From CAZBSE01 sp964561115 (GTDB lineage Bacteria; Actinomycetota; Humimicrobiia; Humimicrobiales; Humimicrobiaceae), in the NCBI GenBank assembly GCA_964561115.1, contig CAZLOE010000021.1:1-22451 (forward strand): a stretch of 22,451 nt of DNA, written 5' to 3'. Shown here piece by piece: positions 7,289 to 15,829 of the stretch. The notes beneath the pieces were generated by a model. That model did no database searches. It was not told the origin of the DNA and worked only from the letters and a program-made list of their open reading frames with translations. The stretch's first letter is position 1. Each line of letters begins with the position of its first letter. Both the position numbers and the translations under genes were made by a program.

Positions 7289-10138
7289 ATGAAAGAAGAG
7301 ATAATAATAAAGGGTGCCAGGGAGCATAATCTTAAAAATATAAATCTAAGGATCCCTAGAAATGAGTTCATAGTTTTTACCGGTGTGAGCGGCTCCGGTA
7401 AGTCATCGCTGGCATTTGACACTATTTATGCCGAGGGACAGAGGAGGTATGTAGAATCACTATCCTCATATGCCAGACAGTTCCTGGGGCAGATGGAAAA
7501 ACCCGATGTAGACCTGATAGAAGGTCTATCACCGGCGGTATCCATCAATCAGAAAGGCGTTTCTAAAAACCCGAGGTCTACTGTAGGGACTATAACTGAG
7601 ATATATGATTATCTAAGAGTTCTTTATGCCCGGATAGGGGTACCCTATTGTTACAAGTGCGGCAAGCTTATAACCAGGCAGACTGTAGACCAGATAGTAG
7701 ACAGGGTATTTGAACTGCCTGAAGGAACAAGATTCCAGGTTCTTTCACCTATTGTCAGGGGCAGAAAAGGTGAGTATGCAAGAGCTTTTGAAAATATAAG
7801 AAGCAGCGGTTATGCCAGGGTCAGGGTAGATGGAAAGATTTATGAACTGGATGAAGGTTTTGACTTAAAATTGGATAAAAATATAAAGCATGATATTGAG
7901 ATCATAGTAGACAGGTTGAAGATAAGTAAGGGTATAAGAAAAAGACTTACTGAAGATGTTGAGATATCACTCAGGGAAAGCGAGGGCATTGTATATATCC
8001 AGCTGTTGGATACAGGAGAAATAAAGAGTTTTTCAGAGAATTTTTCCTGTGTGGACTGCGGTATAGATTTTGAAGAACTAACACCCAGGATGTTCTCTTT
8101 TAACAGTCCTTATGGCGCATGTAAGGAATGCGGAGGTCTTGGAATAAGCAAAAAGGTAGATCCTGATCTGATAGTGGAGCACCCGGAATTAAGCATTATG
8201 GGTGGTGCTATGCCGTTTTTTAATATGAATTATTCCAACTATTATTCGCAGCTGATGAAAAGCCTTGCGGAGGAATATGGATTTGATCTGGATGTCCCCT
8301 TCAAAGACCTTGATGAAAATGTAAAAAAAATAATCCTTTATGGGACTGATGGAAGACGTATAAGGGTGAGTTATATAAATCATAAAGGTAAATTGAGGAA
8401 TTATTATTTAAGATTTGAAGGCCTTGCCAATAATTTAAGCAGAAGGTATTTGGAAACGGAATCCGATGTCCAGAGGATAAGAATAGAAAAAATGATAAGT
8501 AACACGCCATGTAAAAGCTGCAACGGTAAGAGGCTGCGGAAGGAAAGTCTTGCGGTAAAGATAAACTCACTATCTATAGCCGATTTTTGTGAAAAAACTA
8601 TTGAAGAGGGTATAGAATGGTTAGGATCACTCAAGCTGACTGAAAGAGAAAAAATGATCGGCGAGAGACTTATCAAAGAAATAATCGAGCGTCTTAATTT
8701 CTTAAAAGATGTAGGGCTTGGGTATCTGACTCTGGACAGAAAATCCAGTACTCTTTCCGGAGGAGAGTCACAAAGGATAAGACTTGCCACTCAGATAGGT
8801 TCGGGACTGGTGGGGGTTCTTTATATACTGGACGAGCCGAGTATAGGTCTTCATCAAAGAGACAATAAAAAGTTGATAAGTGCGCTGAAGAGATTAAGGG
8901 ATCTGGGTAATACTATAATAGTTATAGAGCATGATGAAGAGACAATAAGAAGTTCAGATTTTATAGTTGACATAGGTCCGGGCGCAGGGATTCACGGAGG
9001 GAATATTGTATGCACCGGAAAACTGGATGATATAAAAAGATGCGGTAGTTCTATAACAGGAAAATACCTTACCGGAGAGAAATCCATACCTGTTCCCAAA
9101 CAAAGAAGGGAAGGCAACAGTAAATATTTAATAATCAAGGGAGCAAGAGAGCATAATCTAAAGAATATCGATGTACGTTTGGAATTGGGAAAACTTATTG
9201 CGGTAACAGGAGTTTCAGGTTCAGGAAAAAGTACCCTGGTAAATGAAATACTTTATCCTTCGCTTTCAAACCTCATCATGAGAACCAGCCACAAATCAGG
9301 TAGCCATGAAGGGATAATCGGTTATGAGAATCTGGATAAAGTCATTGTAATAGACCAGTCCCCGATAGGAAGGACACCCCGTTCAAATCCGGCGACATAT
9401 ACGGGAGTATTTACGTATATCAGAGAATTATTTTCAAAGACACATGATTCCAAAGCAAGGGGTTACAAGCCGGGCAGGTTTAGTTTTAATGTAAAAGGTG
9501 GAAGATGCGAGGCCTGCAGCGGGGACGGTGTAATAAAAATAGAGATGCATTTCCTGCCTGATATATACGTTCCCTGTGATGTCTGCAAGGGTAAGAGATT
9601 TAACCGGGAAACACTGGAAATAAAATACAAAGGTAAAAACATTGATGATGTATTAAATATGACTGTTGAAGAGGCTATGAACTTCTTTGAGAATATTCCC
9701 AGAATTAAAAGAAAATTAGAGGTGATAAATGATGTAGGTCTGGGTTATATTGAGTTGGGGCAATCTTCTACGACATTGTCAGGCGGAGAAGCTCAGAGGG
9801 TTAAATTATCAACGGAACTCTCAAAAAAAAGTACAGGTAATACCCTTTATCTGCTGGATGAGCCTACTACCGGACTGCATTTTGATGATATAAAGAAATT
9901 ACTTGCTATTTTAAAAAGATTGGTGGATGCAGGCAATACTGTTCTGGTCATTGAACACAACCTTGAAGTAATTAAGACAGCTGATTATATCATAGATCTG
10001 GGACCAGAAGGCGGAAATAAGGGCGGAAGAGTAATTGCTCTTGGTACTCCTGAGCGGGTAGCAGAAAACGGAGATTCCTATACCGGTAAGTTTCTAAAAA
10101 TGTATATGAGCAGGAATTTAATCAGGACGACCATATGA
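7289..10138 (+). CDS. uvrA: UvrABC excinuclease subunit A
   Basis: UvrA is the ABC-type ATPase dimer that finds helix-distorting DNA lesions and loads UvrB. The 949-aa protein has two nucleotide-binding modules. Walker A sites are GVSGSGKS (32-39 and 641-648). Signature motifs are LSGGESQR (489 onward) and LSGGEAQR (830 onward). Walker B sites are ILDEPSIGLH and LLDEPTTGLH. Zinc-binding cysteine pairs are visible: CVDCG with CKECG, CKSCNG, and CEACSG with CDVCKG in the C-terminal half. The usual UvrB-binding and insertion domains fit within the length. The stop codon overlaps the uvrC start by four bases (ATGA), so the two are translationally coupled. Confidence 0.98.
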   Translation: MKEEIIIKGAREHNLKNINLRIPRNEFIVFTGVSGSGKSSLAFDTIYAEGQRRYVESLSSYARQFLGQMEKPDVDLIEGLSPAVSINQKGVSKNPRSTVGTITEIYDYLRVLYARIGVPYCYKCGKLITRQTVDQIVDRVFELPEGTRFQVLSPIVRGRKGEYARAFENIRSSGYARVRVDGKIYELDEGFDLKLDKNIKHDIEIIVDRLKISKGIRKRLTEDVEISLRESEGIVYIQLLDTGEIKSFSENFSCVDCGIDFEELTPRMFSFNSPYGACKECGGLGISKKVDPDLIVEHPELSIMGGAMPFFNMNYSNYYSQLMKSLAEEYGFDLDVPFKDLDENVKKIILYGTDGRRIRVSYINHKGKLRNYYLRFEGLANNLSRRYLETESDVQRIRIEKMISNTPCKSCNGKRLRKESLAVKINSLSIADFCEKTIEEGIEWLGSLKLTEREKMIGERLIKEIIERLNFLKDVGLGYLTLDRKSSTLSGGESQRIRLATQIGSGLVGVLYILDEPSIGLHQRDNKKLISALKRLRDLGNTIIVIEHDEETIRSSDFIVDIGPGAGIHGGNIVCTGKLDDIKRCGSSITGKYLTGEKSIPVPKQRREGNSKYLIIKGAREHNLKNIDVRLELGKLIAVTGVSGSGKSTLVNEILYPSLSNLIMRTSHKSGSHEGIIGYENLDKVIVIDQSPIGRTPRSNPATYTGVFTYIRELFSKTHDSKARGYKPGRFSFNVKGGRCEACSGDGVIKIEMHFLPDIYVPCDVCKGKRFNRETLEIKYKGKNIDDVLNMTVEEAMNFFENIPRIKRKLEVINDVGLGYIELGQSSTTLSGGEAQRVKLSTELSKKSTGNTLYLLDEPTTGLHFDDIKKLLAILKRLVDAGNTVLVIEHNLEVIKTADYIIDLGPEGGNKGGRVIALGTPERVAENGDSYTGKFLKMYMSRNLIRTTI

Positions 10139-12021
10139 ATACCAGGATAAGTAAAAGAAATGAAAATAGTTATGAGGTAGATAAGGTAAGAGAACTATTA
10201 AATATTCTTCCCAAAAGGACCGGGGTATATATCTTTAAAAATTCCAAAGGCGATATCATATATATAGGAAAGGCAAAAAATATCCGTAACCGTGTGAGGA
10301 GTTATTTCCAGAGAAGGGTAGAGAATGTTTTTTATATGAAACCTTCAGATTTTATAGAGAAAATAAAGTCAATAGATTATATAGTCACAGATAATGAGAC
10401 AGAAGCCTTAATACTTGAAGGTAATCTAATAAAGAAGAACAAACCGAAATATAATATAGAACTGAAAGATGACAAGTCATATCCTTTTATTGCAATTACT
10501 GCCGGAGAAAGATTTCCAAGAGTCTTTCTTACCAGAGATAGAAATATAAGAGGTGCGGAATATTTTGGTCCCTATACCAATGCTGAAGCTGTGAGGAAAA
10601 CCCTAAAATATCTGAGAAGGATATTTCAGGTCAGAGACTGCAGTAAAAGCACTCCAGGTAAAAGCTCAAAAACACCATGCCTGAATTATCATATCAATCT
10701 ATGCCATGCACCTTGTATCGGTAATATATCAGAAGAAGAATACAAAAAGAATATTGGATTTATAAAATTATTTTTAACGGGAAAAGACAGGACTATTGTA
10801 GACAGATTAAAAATCAAAATGGAGGAATATTCAGAAATAAAGGAATTTGAAAAAGCAGCAGAATTTAAGAACAAAATAGATGATATAGGTAAGCTTTACA
10901 GCGGGCAGAAAGTATTCTTTCCAGGTGAGATGAAATGGGATTTTATTTCCAGTTCCAGAGGAGAAGAAAGCGCAGTCATAAGCCTGTTTACTTATAGAGA
11001 AGGGGCATTATCGATAATAAATAACTTTACCATAAATAATATAGAGTATCTCGATGAAAAGGAAATTTTAACTGGATTTATTGAAAGATATTATACAGGT
11101 ATAAATGATATTCCTTCAAAGGTTTATTGTTCCTTAAAGATTGATGATGCTGATTTACTGTCAAGGCGGCTGACTGAGAAGAAAGGTAAAAAGGTTGAGA
11201 TATTAGTACCCAAGATAGGTGAAAAGAAAAAAATAATGGAAATGGTAATCAGGAATTCAAAACTGTATCTGGAGAGAAAGAGGTTTGAAAAGGATACCGG
11301 CCATAGTGAATTTTATAAGGAATTTATAAAATTAAAGAATATTCTGGGGCTTGTCAATATTCCAAGGAGAATGGAATGCTTTGATATTTCTAATTTAAAA
11401 GACTCATTTCCGGTAGGTTCCATGTCGGTTTCTGTTGATGGAAAACTGGTAAACAGCGACTACAGATATTTTAAAATAAAAACGGTAGCAGGTCAGGATG
11501 ATTGCAGGATGATAGAAGAAGTAGTTGACAGGAGGCTAAGATATTTAAAAAGTAAACGAGCCGGTGAAAAAAACAGCTTCTTCATAAAACCTGATTTATT
11601 AATAATAGATGGCGGCAAACCACAATTTAACACTGTAAAAAGATTAATAGAAAGAAAGAAGATATCGGATATTGATATTATCAGTATTGCCAAAAAAGAG
11701 GAAACGATATTCTGTACTAAATATCCTGGAGGTGTCAGGCTTGATCTTGATAAAAATTATATGCGTGTTCTTATAAGAATCAGAGATGAAGCCCACAGGT
11801 TTGCAGTAACTTTCCACAGGAAACTGCGGCATAAAAATATGACAAGATCCCTTATTGATGGGATAAAAGGTATAGGGGAAAAGAAGAAGAAGTATATTTT
11901 TGAAAGCATAAGTTCAATTGAAGAACTAAAATCAATGACGGTAAAGGATATAACTAAAATAAAAGGTTTGACTGATTTAGATGCAGCTAATATATACAGA
12001 AGCATCCACAGCAGAGGATAG
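10135..12021 (+). CDS. uvrC: UvrABC excinuclease subunit C
   Basis: UvrC makes the 3' and 5' incisions around a lesion bound by UvrB. The 628-aa protein starts with a GIY-YIG nuclease domain: GVYIF at 30-34, IYIGKAKNIRNRV at 42-54, and an acidic ETEALILE segment. A cysteine cluster follows (CLNYHINLCHAPC). Next come a UVR motif (EFEKAAEFKNKI) for UvrB contact and the RNase H-like 5' nuclease, with ECFDISN, LLIIDGGK and DEAHRFA. The end carries tandem helix-hairpin-helix motifs (GIKGIGEKKK and ITKIKGLTD). It starts with an ATG that overlaps the uvrA stop. About 20 residues precede the usual family N-terminus. Confidence 0.97.
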   Translation: MNTRISKRNENSYEVDKVRELLNILPKRTGVYIFKNSKGDIIYIGKAKNIRNRVRSYFQRRVENVFYMKPSDFIEKIKSIDYIVTDNETEALILEGNLIKKNKPKYNIELKDDKSYPFIAITAGERFPRVFLTRDRNIRGAEYFGPYTNAEAVRKTLKYLRRIFQVRDCSKSTPGKSSKTPCLNYHINLCHAPCIGNISEEEYKKNIGFIKLFLTGKDRTIVDRLKIKMEEYSEIKEFEKAAEFKNKIDDIGKLYSGQKVFFPGEMKWDFISSSRGEESAVISLFTYREGALSIINNFTINNIEYLDEKEILTGFIERYYTGINDIPSKVYCSLKIDDADLLSRRLTEKKGKKVEILVPKIGEKKKIMEMVIRNSKLYLERKRFEKDTGHSEFYKEFIKLKNILGLVNIPRRMECFDISNLKDSFPVGSMSVSVDGKLVNSDYRYFKIKTVAGQDDCRMIEEVVDRRLRYLKSKRAGEKNSFFIKPDLLIIDGGKPQFNTVKRLIERKKISDIDIISIAKKEETIFCTKYPGGVRLDLDKNYMRVLIRIRDEAHRFAVTFHRKLRHKNMTRSLIDGIKGIGEKKKKYIFESISSIEELKSMTVKDITKIKGLTDLDAANIYRSIHSRG

Positions 12022-12414
12022 GTGGTCTATTTGCTGAGATGGTTATTGGACTGGGTGATTCTTACTTTTTCAATAGCGGCAGCATCATATTTTTTGCCGT
12101 TTATACATATTTTGGGGGATAGTGTATGGGATAAGTTCAAGATTGCTTTCCTGGCAGGTCTGCTGCTGGGTTTGCTTAATCTACTGGTAAAGCCTGTTAT
12201 CAAACTGTTATCTCTGCCTATTAATATTCTGACTCTGGGACTCTTTAATATTATTATAAACGCTGGTATGCTGTGGATCGTGGATTTAATAATGAAGGGG
12301 TTGGAGGTAGAAGGTTTCTGGGCATATGTATTAAGCTCACTGGTTATCAGTATCATCAGTATTGTAGTATCAAAAATTGTTTTCTTTAGAAGAGGTACCG
12401 GAAAAAAGAATTAA
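12022..12414 (+). CDS. Small membrane protein, PF04020 (YvlD / holin-4-like) family
   Basis: This 130-aa, very hydrophobic protein has about four membrane helices (near residues 8-30, 39-58, 66-90 and 100-122) and a short basic tail (RRGTGKKN). The conserved pattern N-LL-VKPVIKLLSLPI-ILTLGLF-IIIN between helices 2 and 3 is the hallmark of the family named Phage_holin_4_2 (YvlD-type). These are mostly chromosomal proteins of unknown function, so the name does not imply phage. The start is uncertain. GTG at 12022 begins directly after the uvrC stop with GAGGA only 3 bases upstream. An in-frame TTG at 12031 lies 5 bases after GGTGG and would give a more usual N-terminus. It is probably cotranscribed with uvrC. 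Confidence 0.8.
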   Translation: MVYLLRWLLDWVILTFSIAAASYFLPFIHILGDSVWDKFKIAFLAGLLLGLLNLLVKPVIKLLSLPINILTLGLFNIIINAGMLWIVDLIMKGLEVEGFWAYVLSSLVISIISIVVSKIVFFRRGTGKKN

Positions 12415-12462
12415 AATAAACTTAGCCTCTAAAAAAAATGTTATATTGGATAAAATATAGTC

Positions 12463-13353
12463 ATGAGTAAAGAAAAAGTAAAAAGTAAGATGAAAATAGT
12501 TATTATAACCGGTTTGTCGGGAGCAGGGAAGACAGAAGCACTTAATGATTTTGAGGATATAGGGTATTACTGTATAGATAATCTTCCTGCGCGCCTGTTA
12601 TTAAATTTAATTGATTATTTCTCTGTGGAAGATAAGACTATTAATGAAATAGCAGTTGCCATAGACCTGAGAAGCGGTTACTTTTTTGAAGATATATATA
12701 AAACTCTTGATAAACTCAAGGAGAGAAAGATAGAATATAAAATCCTGTTTTTGGAAGCTTCCAAAGGTTCCATAATCAAAAGATATTCCCTGACCAAGAG
12801 GAAACATCCATTAGTTGAAAATGGGAATATAGGAGATGGGATTGAAAGAGAGATGGGAAAAATGGAGAGGCTGAGAAAAATAGCTGATGTTATAATAGAC
12901 ACTTCGATATTAGATCCCAAGGAACTGCGGATGGCTATAGCTGAAGGAATGAGGAGCGAAGTTGGAAAAGAAAAGCTTATGCAGATATCGATTACTTCAT
13001 TTGGTTATAAACATGGTGTTCCTGAAAGTATGGATATTATAATGGATGTCAGATTTTCAAAAAATCCATTTTATGATGATGAATTGAAGGATCTAGACGG
13101 CAAAGATGATAAGGTGATAGGTTTTGTGTTAAGGCATGATGAAAATAAAAAATTTATTACCATGTTTGAAAAAATGTTGGATTTTTTAATACCTAATTAC
13201 ATCTCGGAGGGCAAAAGTTATTTAAGCATTGGTATAGGATGTACCGGGGGAAGGCACCGTTCTGTGGTAATATCTGATAAGATATATGAATATTTAAAGC
13301 TAAGAGGGTACTCCATAAAATTAAATCACAGGGATATAGATAAGGATATTTAA
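12463..13353 (+). CDS. rapZ: RapZ / YvcJ family nucleotide-binding protein
   Basis: This family has an N-terminal P-loop ATPase/GTPase domain and a C-terminal domain that in E. coli RapZ binds the small RNA GlmZ and controls glucosamine-6-phosphate synthase. In Gram-positive bacteria its job is less clear. Visible here are Walker A GLSGAGKT (17-24), the ALNDFEDIGYYCIDNLP segment, AIDLR (D68), FLEAS, TKRKHPL, and the C-terminal SFGYKHGVPE, DVRFSKNPFY and GCTGGRHRSV. The 296-aa length is normal. ATG at 12463 has no Shine-Dalgarno, and a family-like start at M10 (12490) also lacks one. A TAAAAT at 12451-12456 would place a transcript start on the first ATG. Elsewhere the gene is usually followed by yvcK and whiA; here gap comes next. 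Confidence 0.93.
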   Translation: MSKEKVKSKMKIVIITGLSGAGKTEALNDFEDIGYYCIDNLPARLLLNLIDYFSVEDKTINEIAVAIDLRSGYFFEDIYKTLDKLKERKIEYKILFLEASKGSIIKRYSLTKRKHPLVENGNIGDGIEREMGKMERLRKIADVIIDTSILDPKELRMAIAEGMRSEVGKEKLMQISITSFGYKHGVPESMDIIMDVRFSKNPFYDDELKDLDGKDDKVIGFVLRHDENKKFITMFEKMLDFLIPNYISEGKSYLSIGIGCTGGRHRSVVISDKIYEYLKLRGYSIKLNHRDIDKDI

Positions 13354-13413
13354 TATTATTAGAAGTGACTTATATTTCGGCTGTTTATTTTGGTGCTTTT
13401 TATTAGAATATGC

Positions 13414-13442
13414 TTTATTGATACAGTTAAATTTGTTAAAAT
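13414..13442 (+). promoter_or_regulatory. Candidate promoter for the gap cluster
   Basis: TAAAAT (13437-13442, five of six matches) lies 17 bp after TTTATT (13414-13419, a weak -35). The expected transcript start is near 13449, about 50 bases before the gap ATG. The 147-bp rapZ-gap gap has no open reading frame or recognisable operator. It does hold a small AT hairpin, AAGATT/AATCTT, at about 13462-13478. Confidence 0.35.
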
Positions 13443-13486
13443 TACACGGTTTGTATTTTACAAGATTTTTTTAATCTTTAATTATT

Positions 13487-13494
13487 AAGGGAGG
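13487..13494 (+). promoter_or_regulatory. Strong Shine-Dalgarno of gap
   Basis: AAGGGAGG lies 6 bases before the gap ATG. It is the best ribosome binding site in the window and suggests high translation of GAPDH. Confidence 0.85.
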
Positions 13495-13500
13495 AGTGCA

Positions 13501-14514
13501 ATGTCAATAAAAGTAGGAATTAACGGTTTTGGTAGAATAGGAAGGCAGTTTTTTAGAGCAAAATTGAAATATGATAAAAATAATAATGTTGATATAGTGG
13601 CCATAAATGATTTATACGATCCTAAAATTCTTGCTCATCTTTTAAAGTATGATTCAATATATGGGATTCTGGATGCTGATATAGAAGCTGGGGATGATTA
13701 TATAAAGGTCAATGATGAAAAAGTAGTGATAACTTCTATAAAGGACCCGGCTCAGCTTCCCTGGAAAGATATGGGAATTGACGTTGCTCTAGAGGCAACA
13801 GGAGTATTCAGAAAAAGAGAAGATGCTAAGAAACACCTGGATGCAGGAGCAAAAAAAGTACTGGTAACTGCACCTATGAAAGGTGATGGAGCAGATATCA
13901 CATTAGTTCTGGGAGTAAACCATGAGAATTATGATAAAGGGCAGCATAATATAATCTCAAATGCGTCTTGCACTACTAACGCACTTGCACCGGTATGCAA
14001 GGTGCTTAATGACAATTTTGTTATAAAAAGAGGCATTATGACTACAATACATGCCTATACTAATGACCAGAAGATACTGGATTTGCCCCATAAGGATTTA
14101 AGAAGAGCAAGAGCAGCGGCCCTGTCTGCTATACCCACTTCCACCGGTGCTGCAAGTGCAATAGGTCTGGTCATCCCGGAATTAAATGGTAAACTTGACG
14201 GCCTGGCAGTAAGGATTCCCATACCGGTAGGTTCGCTTGTTGACCTGGTAGTGGAAGTGGAAAAGGATTGCTCAAAAGAAGATATAAATAGTGCTTTTAA
14301 AAAAGCCTCGGAAGAGCCGGGTCTAAAAGGTATCTTAAAATATTGTGAAGAACCAATTGTATCTATTGATGTGGTTGGTGATAACTATTCTTCTATATTT
14401 GATTCTTTGTATACCATTAAGCAGGATAATTTAGTAAAGGTTTTATCCTGGTATGATAACGAGTGGGCTTATTCATGCAGATTATATGATCTGGTCAATT
14501 ATATTATGAAATAA
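13501..14514 (+). CDS. gap: Glyceraldehyde-3-phosphate dehydrogenase (NAD type)
   Basis: GAPDH oxidises and phosphorylates glyceraldehyde 3-phosphate to 1,3-bisphosphoglycerate, in the cytoplasm. The 337-aa protein has the Rossmann motif NGFGRIG (8-14), catalytic Cys157 in SNASCTTN and the partner His184 in TTIHAYTN. The phosphate-binding STGAA and the S-loop HKDLRRARAA are also present. D37 after the second strand (AINDL) favours NAD over NADP. The rapZ-gap gap upstream is non-coding, with no CggR-type regulator gene next to gap such as Firmicutes have. A strong hairpin separates it from pgk, so gap may be expressed at a different level from the genes that follow. Confidence 0.98.
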   Translation: MSIKVGINGFGRIGRQFFRAKLKYDKNNNVDIVAINDLYDPKILAHLLKYDSIYGILDADIEAGDDYIKVNDEKVVITSIKDPAQLPWKDMGIDVALEATGVFRKREDAKKHLDAGAKKVLVTAPMKGDGADITLVLGVNHENYDKGQHNIISNASCTTNALAPVCKVLNDNFVIKRGIMTTIHAYTNDQKILDLPHKDLRRARAAALSAIPTSTGAASAIGLVIPELNGKLDGLAVRIPIPVGSLVDLVVEVEKDCSKEDINSAFKKASEEPGLKGILKYCEEPIVSIDVVGDNYSSIFDSLYTIKQDNLVKVLSWYDNEWAYSCRLYDLVNYIMK

Positions 14515-14539
14515 TCAAATAGATTTATAAAAATGATTG

Positions 14540-14575
14540 ATGACCGAGGTTTAATCCCGGTTAAACCTCGGTCAT
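14540..14575 (+). terminator. Strong gap-pgk intercistronic hairpin
   Basis: This is a perfect 15-bp inverted repeat. ATGACCGAGGTTTAA (14540-14554) pairs with its reverse complement at 14561-14575 around the loop TCCCGG. Only a short T run follows (TTTG), so it is a weak intrinsic terminator. It may act as a partial terminator or as a 3' stabiliser of gap mRNA after processing. It ends 15-40 bases before the possible pgk starts and near their ribosome binding sites. Confidence 0.65.
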
Positions 14576-14590
14576 TTGTGAAATGGAGTT

Positions 14591-15793
14591 TTGGTGGTGC
14601 AGATGTTTAATAAAATGACAATAGAGGATATAGATGTCAGCAAAAAGAAAGTATTAGTCAGGGTAGATTATAATGTTCCCCTGGATGATAAATTGAATGT
14701 AACTGATGACACCAGGATACGATTGTCTCTTCCAACAGTTGATTACCTAGTTAAAAAAGATGCCAAAGTCATTTTAATGTCACATCTGGGAAGACCAAAA
14801 GGGAAAATCGAACCTAAACTGAGACTGGATCCTGTAGCAAGAAGATTTGAAGATTTAACCGGTAAAAAAGTAAAGAAATTCGACCAAATATATTCCCGGG
14901 AGATCAAAGATTATATAGATAAAGAAATGAATTTTGGAGATGTTGTTATGCTTGAGAATTTAAGGTTTGATCCCGGAGAGAAAGAAAACAATGATAAACT
15001 GGCAAAATCATTAGCATCTCTCGCGGATGTTTATGTAAATGATGCTTTTGGCGCAGCGCACAGGGCACATGCGTCAGTGGTGGGAGTGACAAAATATCTT
15101 CCATCGGTAGCAGGGCTTTTAATGAAAAAAGAGAACGAAGTATTGTCTTCACTACTGGAATCACCGGAGAGACCTTTTTTGGCCATACTCGGTGGCAGTA
15201 AGGTTTCAAGTAAAATACCGGTTATAAGAAACTTACTTGGTAAAGTAGACAGCTTGATACTGGGCGGAGGAATGACATATACATTCTTAAGGGCACAGAA
15301 TTATGAAGTAGGTAAATCAATATGCGAAGATGGTCAGGTAGAATTTGCAAAAGAGATGCTGGAGCTTGCTAAAAAGAATAATGTTAATCTTCTGCTTCCC
15401 ATTGACGTTGTAGTTGCAAAAGAATTTGATAATGATACGGAAAAGAAAATGGTATCAATAGAATCGATACCGGTTGATTGGATGGGACTGGATATAGGGG
15501 AAAAAAGTATAGAATTGTTTACCAAAGAGATTTCAAGCGCAAGGACTATTTTCTGGAACGGTCCTGTAGGTGTATTTGAATGGGAAAATTTTTCAAATGG
15601 TACAAGGAATATTGCTCATGCTGTTGCAGAAAGTCACGCAGTTACTGTAGCAGGAGGGGGAGACACAATAACAGCATTGAATAAATATAAACTATACTCA
15701 AAGATATCTCATGTTTCCAGCGGAGGCGGAGCCGCTATGGAATTTTTAGAGGGTAAGGAATTACCGGGTGTAGTTTCTCTGATGGACAAGTAA
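14591..15793 (+). CDS. pgk: Phosphoglycerate kinase
   Basis: PGK transfers the acyl phosphate of 1,3-bisphosphoglycerate to ADP, giving ATP and 3-phosphoglycerate. Motifs in order are VLVRVDYNVP, SHLGRPKGK, ENLRFDPGEKEN, NDAFGAAHRAHASVVG, ILGGSKVSSKI, LGGGMTYTF, NGPVGVFEWENF, AGGGDT and SSGGGAAMEFLEGKELPG. At up to 400 aa it matches monofunctional PGK. The start is ambiguous. TTG 14591, GTG 14594, GTG 14597, ATG 14603 and ATG 14615 are all in frame. The family N-terminus (MTIEDID) fits 14603 or 14615. GGAG at 14585-14588 best serves the two GTG codons, while GGTGGT at 14593-14598 would serve 14603. The longest frame is reported. Confidence 0.96.
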   Translation: MVVQMFNKMTIEDIDVSKKKVLVRVDYNVPLDDKLNVTDDTRIRLSLPTVDYLVKKDAKVILMSHLGRPKGKIEPKLRLDPVARRFEDLTGKKVKKFDQIYSREIKDYIDKEMNFGDVVMLENLRFDPGEKENNDKLAKSLASLADVYVNDAFGAAHRAHASVVGVTKYLPSVAGLLMKKENEVLSSLLESPERPFLAILGGSKVSSKIPVIRNLLGKVDSLILGGGMTYTFLRAQNYEVGKSICEDGQVEFAKEMLELAKKNNVNLLLPIDVVVAKEFDNDTEKKMVSIESIPVDWMGLDIGEKSIELFTKEISSARTIFWNGPVGVFEWENFSNGTRNIAHAVAESHAVTVAGGGDTITALNKYKLYSKISHVSSGGGAAMEFLEGKELPGVVSLMDK

Positions 15794-15829
15794 TAATAAT
15801 TTGATTTATTTTAGCAAAGGACTACAAAA

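Noticed and set aside
12022..12414. Phage holin hint of a prophage
   Set aside because: The holin name of this family is historical. No other phage gene, integrase or attachment site is present and the neighbours are housekeeping genes.
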